Source: Spirodela intermedia (lineage: Eukaryota > Streptophyta > Magnoliopsida > Alismatales > Araceae). Taken from it: DNA of 64,000 nucleotides. Position numbers and translations under genes: made by a program. The notes below the pieces were generated by a model, which saw only the letters and a list, made by a program, of their open reading frames with translations, was not told where the DNA came from and ran no database searches. This document shows positions 30,686 to 42,023 of this stretch, piece by piece (position 1 is the stretch's first letter; each line of letters starts with the position of its first letter). The stretch spans positions 5,622,892 through 5,686,891 of the forward strand of contig LR746265.1 in NCBI GenBank assembly GCA_902729315.2. The letters are read 5' to 3'.

Positions 30686-32692
30686 TCATCCACCCACGAG
30701 AAACTCATGAACGGAGTCTTCGAGCTCGATCCAGCTGCAGCCGGGGACCTTCCGGATCTCCCTCTCCTTCATCGCCGCTCTGATCCTGCAAGCGTCGGCC
30801 CACATCCTGACCCCCGCGTACATGTTGCATAGCAGAATGTATGAGCTGGAATCGCAGGAACTGATCTGAAGAAGATTCTTGGCCGCGCTCTGCCCGATTC
30901 CAACGCTGCCGTGGTTCTTGCAGGCGCTGAGCAGGGATCTCCAGACCACCTCGTTGGGCCCCATGGGCATGCCCTCGATTAGCCTTCTGGCCTCCTCGAG
31001 CCGGCCGGCCCTGCCGAGGATGTCCACCACGCAGCCGTAGTGCTGGACCTTGGGGGTCATATTGTACTCGGCCTCCATGGCCGAGAAGAAAGCCAGGCCC
31101 TCCTCCACCAGGCCCGAATGGCTGCAGGCGTTTAGGATCTCGATGAAGGTGATGTCGTCCGGCCGCAGCGAGTGCCTCCCCATCTCCTGAAACAGATGGA
31201 GAGCTAGCCGCCCATAGCCATGGACTGCCAGGCCCCCGATCATGGCGTTCCAGTGGTCGACACTCCTCCGCCCTGAAATCTCGAATATCTTCAGAGCCTT
31301 CTCCAGCCGGCCGCACTTGGAGTACATGTCTATGAGGGCCACCCCGAGTTTGCCGCCCAGAGGCAGCTGGTTTCTCTGAATATACTCGTGAATAGACAGC
31401 CCGTCGTTGATCTGACCTAATTCGGCGATCGCAGAGAGGGCGGTTGCCAGAGTTGTGCTGTCGGGGAGGAGTTTGCCCCTCGAGGGCATCTCCTGGAAGA
31501 GGGAGAGGGCTTCAATGAAACAGCCATTCTTGGCGTACCCGGAGATCATGATGTTCCATGTGATTAGATCCGTATCAGGCATTTCGTTGAACAAGGCTCG
31601 GGCAAGTTCGACGTTCCCAGCTTCCATGTGACCGTAGATCATGCTGGCCCAGGCGAGCACATTCTTCTCCGGCATCTGCTCAAACAGAGCCGCTGCGTCG
31701 GCCAGCCTCCCGCACTTCACGAGGCCGTCGATCATGGAGTTCCAAGAGAAGGAATCTCGAGCGGGCATTTGAGCGAACAGGTGTCTCGCAGCGTCGATGC
31801 CCTCGCGGCCCATCCGCGCGTACCCGCAGATCATAGAGTTCCAGGAAACTGAGCTGCGTTCATCTTTAGCCATCTGATCAAAGATCTCCTGAGCAGAAGG
31901 CATCATGCCCATCATGGAGTACCCGTTGATGATCAGGTTGGAGGAGATGGAATCTCTTTTGCGCATTCTATCGAACATCTGGCGAGCGGTCATGACAGAA
32001 CCGCACCGGCAGTAGAAACTGATGAGGGAATTCTGCAAGAAGAGATCCGAATAGAGGCCGGATTTCATCAACAGGCCATGAATCTGCAGGCCCTCGCCCA
32101 GAAAGGCCGCACGGGAGCACGCCTTGAGCACAAGCGAGAATGAGAACCTGTCGGGGAGGATCCCATGGGCCACCATTCGCGAGAAAGTGAGAACGGCCCC
32201 GCCGGGGTCGGGACCGTGGGAAGACGTCTTGATGAAGGCGTTCCACAGGAAAGGGTCGCCAGAGCTTGACGTCGCCGGTGGCTGCGACGGCCCGAAGAAG
32301 ATACGGCGGGCCAGGTGGCGAAGCGGAGCCTGTGGGGAGGAGCAGAGAGAGAGGACGACATGGGCGGCGGTGAATGGTTCTCGGAGGACTCCGGTAGTGA
32401 CGAGGCGGGCGTGGACCTGGTCGGCGTCCCGGGTAGTCCTGCACCTGGGGATGAGGGCAATGGCGGTGGCGGGCGACTCCGAAAGGGGATGGCTGGTGAG
32501 CGCCGGAGTCGTCGGCGTCATCTTTACCGTATGGATATTGACGCCGTCACGACCGAACTGCCCGGCAACACCTGGCAAGCCGAAATCGAGTACGGCTCTG
32601 CGGAAGCCACCGGATCCACTGCTTCTGCCGACGACTTCACCGGGCGCACTGTTTCTGATTCGCCCAAATGATGAACCTTCTCCGCAACTCAT
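30686..32692 (-). CDS. Pentatricopeptide repeat (PPR) protein, PLS class, E/E+ type
   Basis: One intronless frame of up to 668 residues, as is typical for plant PPR genes. It contains a long series of P, L and S repeats with the usual cores, for example WNSMICGYARMGREGID, SWNSMIDGLVKCGRLADA, TWNIMISGYAKNGCFIEAL and VALIDMYSKCGRLEKA. The C-terminus has E and E+ motifs, including IRKVPGCSWIELEDSVHEF, and stops right after LVGG, with no DYW deaminase domain. Such proteins bind RNA in mitochondria or plastids and guide C-to-U editing with partners. The true start may be the internal ATG at 32521, which leads into the family-like LIPRCRTTRDADQVHARLV; the upstream 57 residues are Gly/Ser-rich and unlike the family. 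A truncated copy lies about 7 kb away at 39441-40675. Confidence 0.92.
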   Translation of the reverse strand: MSCGEGSSFGRIRNSAPGEVVGRSSGSGGFRRAVLDFGLPGVAGQFGRDGVNIHTVKMTPTTPALTSHPLSESPATAIALIPRCRTTRDADQVHARLVTTGVLREPFTAAHVVLSLCSSPQAPLRHLARRIFFGPSQPPATSSSGDPFLWNAFIKTSSHGPDPGGAVLTFSRMVAHGILPDRFSFSLVLKACSRAAFLGEGLQIHGLLMKSGLYSDLFLQNSLISFYCRCGSVMTARQMFDRMRKRDSISSNLIINGYSMMGMMPSAQEIFDQMAKDERSSVSWNSMICGYARMGREGIDAARHLFAQMPARDSFSWNSMIDGLVKCGRLADAAALFEQMPEKNVLAWASMIYGHMEAGNVELARALFNEMPDTDLITWNIMISGYAKNGCFIEALSLFQEMPSRGKLLPDSTTLATALSAIAELGQINDGLSIHEYIQRNQLPLGGKLGVALIDMYSKCGRLEKALKIFEISGRRSVDHWNAMIGGLAVHGYGRLALHLFQEMGRHSLRPDDITFIEILNACSHSGLVEEGLAFFSAMEAEYNMTPKVQHYGCVVDILGRAGRLEEARRLIEGMPMGPNEVVWRSLLSACKNHGSVGIGQSAAKNLLQISSCDSSSYILLCNMYAGVRMWADACRIRAAMKEREIRKVPGCSWIELEDSVHEFLVGG

Positions 32693-33178
32693 CAGAGAAA
32701 GATGATGGTGGGCCTTCTCTAAGCAAAGGGAAGTTAAGCCTATGGTCTTGACCCGGCGCCACGCATTCTTCCTTCGCTAGTAGAATATTAACCATCGTCA
32801 CTTTCAATATCAAATATTTGTCGTCTCCTAGTGGTTTATGGGCATTATTTTTTCTTTTCATATTTTATCGGTCTTAATTATTTTATTAACCTATCAAGTC
32901 CTCTAAATAGAGGGTATAAATAAATACAGAGCCTTGGGCACTTCAAAATTCAAAATTCTGACTAATTCCCATCTTTTCCCCTCCACATTAATAATCTCTC
33001 CTCCTTTCTAGCTAGTTATTTGAAAATATTGTCCTCCCAAGCCATAGTTATAATTAAAATTAGAAAATAATTCCTTTGTTTCTGCAACAACAATAAGGCC
33101 AAGTCTTGCAACATACCTTTCTTAAAAAAAATTCCCCTCTTAGTACACTTGCCCTCTTACAAAGTGGATACATTTTCT
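32693..33178. other. Start of the AT-rich island
   Basis: PPR promoter side that turns AT-rich past about 32860. A TATAAATAAATA run lies near 32918. No gene is seen. Confidence 0.5.
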
Positions 33179-33421
33179 GTTGGAAGATGAGATGTATTTG
33201 TCATTTCACATTTACATATGTTCTACTTTTTTTTCTTTCTTGTCCCTATAGTTATTAGGTCAAGTCCACTTCTTAACTATAATTGACCTAATAATCTGAC
33301 TATTTGTACTCAAGGGGTAGTGAACCCTACGTTGAATAAAACTTTTCATTTTATAGTTACCTTTAAAGTTCTTAATCAAACAACGCCACAGGCACATGAG
33401 ATTAGGGCTTGAAAAATTACA
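33179..33421 (+). repeat. Left LTR of the copia relic
   Basis: About 243 bases, matching the right copy along its length with many differences (shared blocks include TTGTCATTTCACATTTAC and GAAGATGAGATG). It ends just before the primer-binding site. Confidence 0.8.
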
Positions 33422-33969
33422 TGATATTAGAACACCAGATGCACTTGTTCTTACTCTCAGGAGTGGATTAGAAACATGACAAGGGACTTACTTATTCTCA
33501 AGAGAAAATTATATCACATATTCTAACCCTAGAGGATAGGTATAAGCAAATATATATTTGAAGAAGAAAAAATGACAAATTTTACACTTTAATTCCAACA
33601 TGAGATGTATTTACATTAAATGAGTCAAATTCTGTAAATACCCATTTATTATGACAATAACAAATAAATAATGTACCCCTTGTAAAATGATCAATTATTT
33701 CCAACATATTCCTCCTTTCTTATGAGAATATGACTGATTCCTACCCCAAATACATTGTATTATGTTTCAAATAACATAAAATGAAAAAATGTTATGGATG
33801 TAGAGGTGATGACTTTGTTAAAAATGAGATATAAGAGATAGTAAACTTTCTAGAGATAAAAAATGTGGAATGTAAGTGAGTGTTTATCGTTAATTATAAT
33901 ATGAATGGATTTGTGGAGAGGTAGAAAGCAAGATAAGTCACCAAAGAGTACACAAAAAAATTACAATTG

Positions 33970-35030
33970 ATTATGGTGAAATGTTCACATTAATAGTAAA
34001 AATGAATACTATGTGAATATTGATTTCAATGGTAGCAATTAAAGGGTGATTGGTAAGTTCTCGAAAATTATGTAACACATAGATTACTGACATATCATAC
34101 TCTCTTTTTAAAATATTAAGATAATGGAGTCTCTATCTTTCTTATTTATGTCGATGACATGATCCTCATAGGAGATGACTTAATAGAAATTGAATTATGG
34201 AATGAAAAAGTATCAACTTATTTTGAGATAAAGGATTATGAAATCTAAAATACTTCTTAGGAACAGAAGTAACTTATTCAAGACATGAGATTTTTCTATC
34301 CTGATTAAAATATATTTTAGATTTATTAAGAAAAACATGTATTTGTGGTTGTAGATCAACAACTATTTTTATTAATCTTGATATAAAATTTGGCTAATGA
34401 GAAGATAGTCCACAAATTTATCAAAAGAAGATATCAAAGAGTAGTAGGCAAATGGATTTGTATTTCTCATACCATGCATGATATCACATATATTGTGGAA
34501 TTACCTAGGCAATTTATACATGATCTAAGATAAATCCTTGACAAAGTAGCTCATTGTGTTTTCTTATACTTGAAGGAAATACTTATGTATGAAATTTTAT
34601 TCCAATCTAATAGAAATACTAATTTATAATTTGTTATTGATGTATATTATGCAAAAATTCACATCAATATATTAGTTATTTTATAAAAAAATGATTACAT
34701 GGAGAAATAAGAAACAATTTGTTGTCACAAGGTCAAGTGTTGAGTTAGAGTTTAAAGCCATAGCACAAGTGGTATCCAATGCCTTATGGATTAAGAGAAT
34801 CATAGATGATCTAAAAATATTTTATGGGATGCCCATCAAACTCCTTTGTGATAACAAAATATTTTACATATATTGCATACAATTTAATGCATCATGATCA
34901 AACAAAGTACTTAGAGTTAATTTCATTGAAGAGAATATTGAGTCTAGAGTTCTCAACATCCCTCATGTCAAATCAGAGAACCAATATGTATACTTACTCA
35001 CAAAAAAACTTAAAAATCATACTATGTAAA
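33970..35030 (+). pseudogene. Copia reverse transcriptase / RNase H remnant
   Basis: Near 33975 the translation recalls the start of the copia reverse transcriptase (FTLIVKMNTM). It then jumps to the catalytic region at 34141, which encodes LIYVDDMILIGDD. Later come YQRVVGKWICISHT, and WRNKKQFVVTRSSVELEFKA with an RNase H-like LCDNK near 34850. Stops and shifts occur throughout, for example right after FEIKDYEI. A decayed fragment, not expressed protein. Confidence 0.85.
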
Positions 35031-35084
35031 AATTGATAACTAAGTTGTAAATGACAGATGTTCATTCACCAACTTGAGGGGGAG

Positions 35085-35303
35085 TGTTAGAAGATGAGAT
35101 GTGTGTTTGTCATTTCACATTTACGCATGTTCTATTTTTATTTATTTATTATCCCTAAGTTATTGATATAATCTACTTAGCAAATGTAACTAACTTAGGG
35201 GGTTGTGAACCCTTAGCTAAATAAGACATTTCATTTTATCATTATCATTGAAGTTCTTCATACAATATCACAAGCACATGCAATTACAGTTTAAAAAATG
35301 GCA
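35085..35303 (+). repeat. Right LTR of the copia relic
   Basis: About 219 bases, preceded by a polypurine tract at about 35074-35084. It aligns with the left LTR, with a small net deletion. Confidence 0.8.
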
Positions 35304-38300
35304 TTGTTCTAGTTTATTTGGTAGCAATTGCATCTATCTTGATCATTCTTTAAATGTCATAATGTTTTGCATCTTGACCATTTGTTTCAATTAGTACTTG
35401 ATATGACGTTGAATCCTAAAGATGGAACATCATGTCTATCTTTATTTTTAATTTTTTGAAGTTTTTACTATATTTTTGTCAACTCATTCATAGTCATCTA
35501 TTTTGAGGATTTGTTCACCTAATTCAAAATAATTAATTTGAGGTCAAAACTATAATTAATTTAATGTTAAATTTTTTTGATATCTACAAAAGTTCAAACT
35601 TATAGGTGAATTCATTGACATTGATTTGTAATTTTCATGACATATGCAACTCTCTTATTCTTAGGATATAAAAGCTAAATAAGAGTTTTGACATATTTTT
35701 CATATATAATAGAAGTTTTTGAACTCCTAAGGTTGATTAAGCAAAACTCTTAGTATTATCATATGAGGTCATTAGAATACTAAACCCTAGCATCTACAAG
35801 GATACAACTTGACATTAAGAAAGAGAACTTAGAAGTTTCAACCCTAATGTAATCTCTATAAGATTATACTATCATGATAATACCAATCTAGCAAGTATTA
35901 AAAGTGTAAAAGAGAGATTAATTAAATAATTAATATATTGATATGTTTAATGTTTTAGAAAATTTTCTCAAGAATAAATTTTTTTTATAAAGCTCATGAT
36001 AATTAGCCATTGCTTTTTTATATAGTTTATGTTGCCATATTACTTTGGAAGAAGAAAACATATGGTATGTGAGTTATCATCAATGAATTGTGCCATCTAT
36101 CTTGTATTAAAATAGTTGGTATTGATAGCAAATTAGATTTCTTTCTCACTTTTGAATCATTTGCTTTTAGGCACTAAAGAAAATGAAAGAATTAAACCAA
36201 TTGATCCCTTACCCATCTTTAAAATAACTAGTAAATTAGATTCTAAAATTGGCAAGCTTATAAAGAAATGTTACTATATTATCTTATCTTTTAAATCTTT
36301 CAGTCTCCTATTACAAATATGTGCACACCATTCATGATTCAAAAACTCAAGGTATTGACATAACATATATTGTGCTGAGTTACAAAAAGTTAGTGTAAAA
36401 CTTAAGAAAAAAAAGTTTGTTGTTCATTCTATAACGAATTTACATAACATATCATTCAAGAATGAGAAGCTAGAAATATTTTCCCTCTCTATGGATAGAT
36501 CCACACATTCTACTCTTAAAAAACTTGTTATCTATTAACAATGTTGTCCTAAAGAAGATAGTTTTTCACCAATTATATATTCTCATTAAATAACATCATG
36601 AAGCTTGAAGAACATATCGTGATATTATGATTTACTTTATTTTAAAGAACAAGGTAAAAAGTGATAACGTAAATATTTTTTACATAATTTTAAAAGAAGT
36701 ATAGTTTAATAATGAAAAATATCATCATGTTGAACTATTTGTAGATGTGAATAAATTTTTTTTGCCTATTTTACCTAAATGGAGGGTAACATTGGTAAAG
36801 TATTATTTTAACAATCTATAGTAATTTTTGTATACCTACAACAATCTTGGTTCAAATATTCTCTAAATTTCAATATATATATATTATCATTTATTATAGA
36901 AGATAAGCATAGTCTTGAAACATATGATATATATTTTAGTATTATGGTAATTGAAGCAATTCTATTCATGTTACTTTAAAAAAATTATTGCTATTTTTTC
37001 AAGGATGACTATGCATAATGATAAAATGGATGAATGCCTTGATCTACTTGTTGGTTTGTGGTGAAACTTTTCTCTTATTTTTTCTAAACCTTTGAAAATA
37101 TGATCATCACACCTTGAAGTCCAATGAAAGATACTTAAATTTGTGTATGTCTTTATGATACACATTGCATAACCATAATTGAGTAAAAAGCTTTATATCT
37201 ACAAGATGAAAAGACATAAAGAAACAACAATTATGATAAAAAAAATTAGTAGACAAGAAGGTATATATGAAATTTTTCATATAATACCTCTAATGCCATC
37301 TACATCAGTATTAAAAGTTTTTTAGATGATAATAATATTGAAGTTAATCATGAATAGAATAGATAAAGAAAATGAAGAGAATTACATCATATGACACAAT
37401 TGAAAAGGTTAAACTATTACGGGCCCATGACAAACTCAATATCTTTACTAGTTCCTTGAAAGTGAAGATTTTTTTTAAAAAAATAAATTACTAAAAGGTT
37501 ATATGTAACTGAAAATTTGAAATATATAATTTTTTTAGCAAAAAATAATTTTTTAATCAATCCTAAACTCATTGAGCTTCGGTTGATTGTGATATCATTT
37601 AAATACATGTTAATTAAAGCTGATGAGATATGAACAAAAATATGTAATCATAAAGAGAAAAGAAAATGATGTTCACCAATGGTCTAGATAGTTGATAATT
37701 GTAATATAGGGGGAATATTTAGATCTCTTGCATGTTCTTCCTCTCAAATGAAAATGCACTATATAAGTTGGAATGACTTTTTATTGTCTCTATTTATTAA
37801 AAAAATCAATAGCTAGAATATGGAAAGGTTTTTCAAAATATTTCCCAAAAATATTTGTGAACTCATTAATTTGTGATTTAAAAGAATAGAGAAGGTAATG
37901 AGCTTCCATAAATTAGACCCGATTTATTAATAATTAGTTACTTTATTTCCTTCCTTTCTACTAGACTTTTTAGATTATCATCTTTATTGTTCAAGCTAGT
38001 AGACATCATATTTTTAATACCAATTCCATGGTCACATATTTCTCACATTAGTAATTATGAAACTTGATATCTACAAGATGGGAAGATTGAAATAAACATT
38101 AGCTTGGACAAAATTATTAGAGAATAAATAAGAGTCAAAATTCTCCATGAGGTGTATCTTTTTTGGTTTCAACTATATCATAAAGTGTACTTTTTCATGA
38201 GAATTATATGGAAGTTAAGTATGAAAACAACAAATACTAAATTCTATTGACAAAAGTCAAAACAATTGGATGCAACACAGAATAAATGAGATGAGTTCAT

Positions 38301-39440
38301 TTTTTTTACGGTGAATTTTTCTTGGGGCTAGCAAAGATGTCTAACAACAACTACTCAAACATAACCATGCATGTACTAAAATGTATAAACAATATAAATT
38401 CAAGATGTGGGTAAAATATGACTGAAAAAAATATAAAAATACAAATCCTAAAAACACCTATATATAAAGTTAAGATATTGGAGATGAGAAAAGTGAAAAA
38501 AGTATTTAAAGAAACTTATCTTATAACAATGGTAGTCTTAGTGCATTTGGAAAAAATGGCATAGTTCAATAGCAACCAATGTTAATCCTAGGCATGGTTT
38601 TTTATGTAATTCACTATTTTTATTTCATGGTTTTAATTTTTATTTATCAATCATGTTTAAGTTGATATTTATTCCTAAATATGTAAAGAGTTGTATAATT
38701 TGGAAATTTTAAGTGGCAAATTATTTGTACTTTGTGGCAAACAACTCTTATAATTATTTAAGAAAATATAGTTTTTATATAGGATAAAGGTAAAATCAAA
38801 AGAACAAACACATGAGTGTTTATTTCTTCACAATTTTAACACATGCTGGACTTACTATTATGGTAGTTAAATTAGAAGGTACTTGGTATAGAACTTACTT
38901 AAGAATGTTTATGTAACTTAAGTTGCATGTGTTTGAGTTTTTTGATGTTGTTGACACTCTTTATTACATAAAGAAGATTCTTAAGAGTCGATCTGATCTT
39001 TTATAAGTGGGAAGGTCGGTGGAAGAGCGGAGACCACACAAGAGATCCGATAAGAATGTCAACGCTTAAACACCTTCCAAGGGTTCTTCTAATCCCATGG
39101 CAAGTGGCATGGGCCAAAGCGAACTAGATGATCACACCCATAGAGAATGTTACTTTTGAAAAAATTGAAGAGGATGGGAAATACGTGGCCCTACTACTTT
39201 TACAAACTTATTGAGAAATCCATCATTTGGCAACCATAGTGCAGAGAACGTTCCAGTCAACGTCATCACCTTGAATGACCAAGTAGCTATGGTGGTTTTG
39301 TTTGGAACGAACAAAGTGTACACCTAAGTTTTGTATATTTTGTTTTAATGGGTCTACACCCCTTGGCTCTTCCAACTTCTCATATGGATCTAAAGACTGA
39401 GGTCATTCTTCATATGTTTTCCTTTTGTCGAAGGTGAGGA
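35304..39440. other. AT-rich gene-free DNA
   Basis: Very AT-rich sequence with no gene I can support. Open frames are short and without family features. It may hold further eroded transposon DNA: the blocks around 37190-37290 and 38060-38160 share an imperfect TATCTACAAGATG-centred similarity. Composition becomes less extreme from about 38990, before the PPR pseudogene begins abruptly. Confidence 0.55.
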
Positions 39441-40675
39441 CCTTGATGAAGGTGATGTCGTCCGGCCGCAGCGATCGCCTCCCCATCTCCTGAAACAGAT
39501 GGAGAGCTAGCCGCCCATAGCCATGGACTGCCAGGCCCCCGATCATGGCGTTCCAGTGGTCGACACTCCGCCGCCCTGAAATCTCGAATATCTTCAGAGC
39601 CTTCTCCAGCCGGCCGCACTTGGAGTACATGTCTATGAGGGCCACCCCGAGTTTGCCGCCCAGAGGCATCTAGTTTCTCTGAATATACTCGTGAATAGAC
39701 AGCCCGTCGTTGATCTGACCTAATTCGGCGATCGCAGAGAGGGCGGCTGCCAGAGTTGTGCTGTCGGGGTGGAGTTTACCCCTCGAGGGCATCTCCTGGA
39801 AGAGGGAGAGGGCTTCAATGAAACAGCCATTCTTGGCGTACCCGGAGATCATGATGTTCCATGTGATTAGATCCTTATCAGGCATTTCGTTGAACAAGGC
39901 TCGGGCAAGTTCGACGTTCCCAGCTTCCATGTGACCGTAGATCATGCTGGCCCAGGCGAGCACATTCTTCTCCGGCATCTGCTCAAACAGAGCCGCTGCG
40001 TCGGCCAGCCTCCCGCACTTCACGAGGCCGTCGATCATGGAGTTCCAAGAGAAGGAATCTCGAGCGGGCATTTGAGCGAACAGGTGCCTGGCAGCAGCGT
40101 CGATGTGCCCTTGCGGCCCAGCCGTGCGTACCCGCAGATCATAGAGTTCCAGGAAACTGAGCCGCGTTTGTCTTCCGCCATCTGATCAAAGATCTCCTGA
40201 GCAGAAGGCATCATGCCCGTCATGGAGTATCCGTTGATGATCAGGTTGCAGGAGATAAAATATCGCTTGCGCATTCTATCGGCCCGCTGGCGGGCGGCCC
40301 CGAGAAACCGCACCGGCAGTAGATACCGATTAGGGAATTCTGCAAGAAGAGGTCCGAATAGAGGCGGGATTTCATCAACACGCCGTGAATCTGCAGGCCC
40401 TCGCCCAGGAAGGCCGCACGGGGGCACGCCTTGAGCACAAGCGAGAATGAGAACCTGTCGGGGAGGATCCCATGGGCCACCATTCGCGAGAAAGTGAGAA
40501 CGGCCCCGCCGGGGTCGGGACCGTGGGAAGACGTCTTGATGAAGGCGTTCCACAGGAAAGGGTCGCCGGAGCTTGACGTCACCGGTGGCTGCGACGGCCC
40601 GAAGAATATTGACGGCGTCACGACGGAATTGCCCAAAGCGGGGAACACCTGGCAAATCAAGACGGATACTGATGA
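39441..40675 (-). pseudogene. Truncated pseudogene copy of the PPR gene
   Basis: A direct-orientation copy of roughly 31139-32600, with high nucleotide identity to the functional gene. It lacks the C-terminal ~150 codons, including the E/E+ motifs. It also lacks about 230 bases near the start, where a GAAGAA/TATTGACG junction joins sequence corresponding to about 32306 and 32535. A nonsense change turns the Gln in IQRNQLPLGG into a stop (39671 region). A small insertion near 40090-40110 shifts the frame, and the first repeats around 40270-40330 are further damaged. The two largest surviving frames cover 133 and 88 codons. No intact protein can be made from it. Confidence 0.93.
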
Positions 40676-41967
40676 AGGGGAACTCCGATTTCTGTGTTGA
40701 CTCTTCCTTGATGACGCTATCTTAACCAAAGATGTATGTGGTTGACGGAAAGAAAAAAGAAAAAATAAAAACTTGGATAAAAACAGTTCCTGCGGCCTGA
40801 GAATGTTAAGCTAGGCGATAAGTGTCAACGCTAGCTCGACAAGTCAATCACCCAAGAAAGTCCGCAACCTTTATGATCAAATCTAAAAAAAAAGGACTTG
40901 GAGTCGAGTCAGTATTTTTACGGAATTAATGAAACAATGGAGGTTGCTCTTGGTCTACCGAAAGATAAAGGACATTGAACTCGTTTCTCATATGATAGAA
41001 TGTGACGTTCACCACCCACCTAAACGTCTATTTCCTCATTTTTATTGTCATAAAATATCTACTAAAATTATCAGTCTACTTCCGTCTAATATAAATTATT
41101 CTCAACTGATGAATCTAGACCCAAACAAGAAGAAAGGTGAGAAAGCTGCAGACAAAGTTTACAACGTACAATTACAATTTAATGTCTATTTGTGCATGCA
41201 AACAAAGTGCATAAAACAATCGGGTACCATCGAAACAAGTTCATATTCTTATTTTCAACGGACCAAGTTCATTTGGGTCAATTCCAACCCACATTTCCTA
41301 AGAATCTGATTTGTGGTCTCTCAAGGAGGCTCAACCGAGTCTTTAATCCTCATTGGGATATCAAAGGCGATAAATATCCTTGGATACCGTTTCCCACGCA
41401 TGAAGATCATCTAAGAACAGCTATTCAGAGGAAGCTGTCGAACAGGGATTTAATTATGTTTAAGAAAAGAGTGTAGGAGCTAAAGAACACGGAAAAAGGC
41501 TACAACGGGACATGGGCAATCTTCAACGGAGGAAAAGAAATTAGCGGTCATGTATGTCTGTAGCATAATATAGATAAGTAAGTTGTTAAATATCTCTTAG
41601 CTGCAAGCATGTCAAAGATAGACAAATCAAGGACAACGTAAAGTTTCTGCTGAAATTAACGTTTTCCTTAAAAAAAGAGAGAAAAAATCCTTGGATGGGA
41701 TTCACAACTAGTATTTGAATGGTGTCTCTCAAAAAATATGCAATCGTTGTTCAAATTGACAGTTGGTGTGTTAATATGACCGATTGTTTCAAGCACTAGC
41801 TGTGTAACTTGACGTGGGTTCATCCAAAGTGACGGCATCTTGCTCTTTGACCATTCTTTATAATGCGATCGCGGATCCACATCACTCCCCTCCAACCAGC
41901 CAAACTCCACAGTTGCCATCGTTCTGGATGGTGACCTCCTCTAGGTACTACGATTGTAGCCACTTGT

Positions 41968-42023
41968 GATCGCACATCACCGTGTTGCTTCAGAGCACTG
42001 AAGCAACACGGTGATGTGCGATC
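41968..42023. repeat. Perfect 26-bp inverted repeat with a 4-nt loop
   Basis: The left arm 41968-41993 and the right arm 41998-42023 are exact reverse complements, separated only by AGCA. The arm begins GATCGCACATCACC and ends TTGCTTCAG. Symmetry stops on both outer sides. Confidence 0.95.

Larger units (their letters stand above)
33179..35303 (+). mobile_element. Internally deleted Ty1/copia LTR retrotransposon relic
   Basis: Two direct repeats starting TGTT(G/A)GAAGATGAGATG flank a short interior. Just inside the left repeat is TGATATTAGAACACCAGATG, a diverged primer-binding site of the TGGTATCAGAGC initiator-tRNA-Met type. Just before the right repeat is the polypurine tract TTGAGGGGGAG typical of copia. 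The interior keeps fragments of reverse transcriptase and RNase H, but gag and integrase are not recognisable. Many stops break the frame. The flanking five bases (TTTTC and TTGTT) do not form a clear target duplication, so the ends may have eroded. It is old and immobile by itself. Confidence 0.88.

Noticed and set aside
41192-41476. 94-codon plus-strand frame in gene-poor DNA
   Set aside because: No family features and no promoter or splice context.
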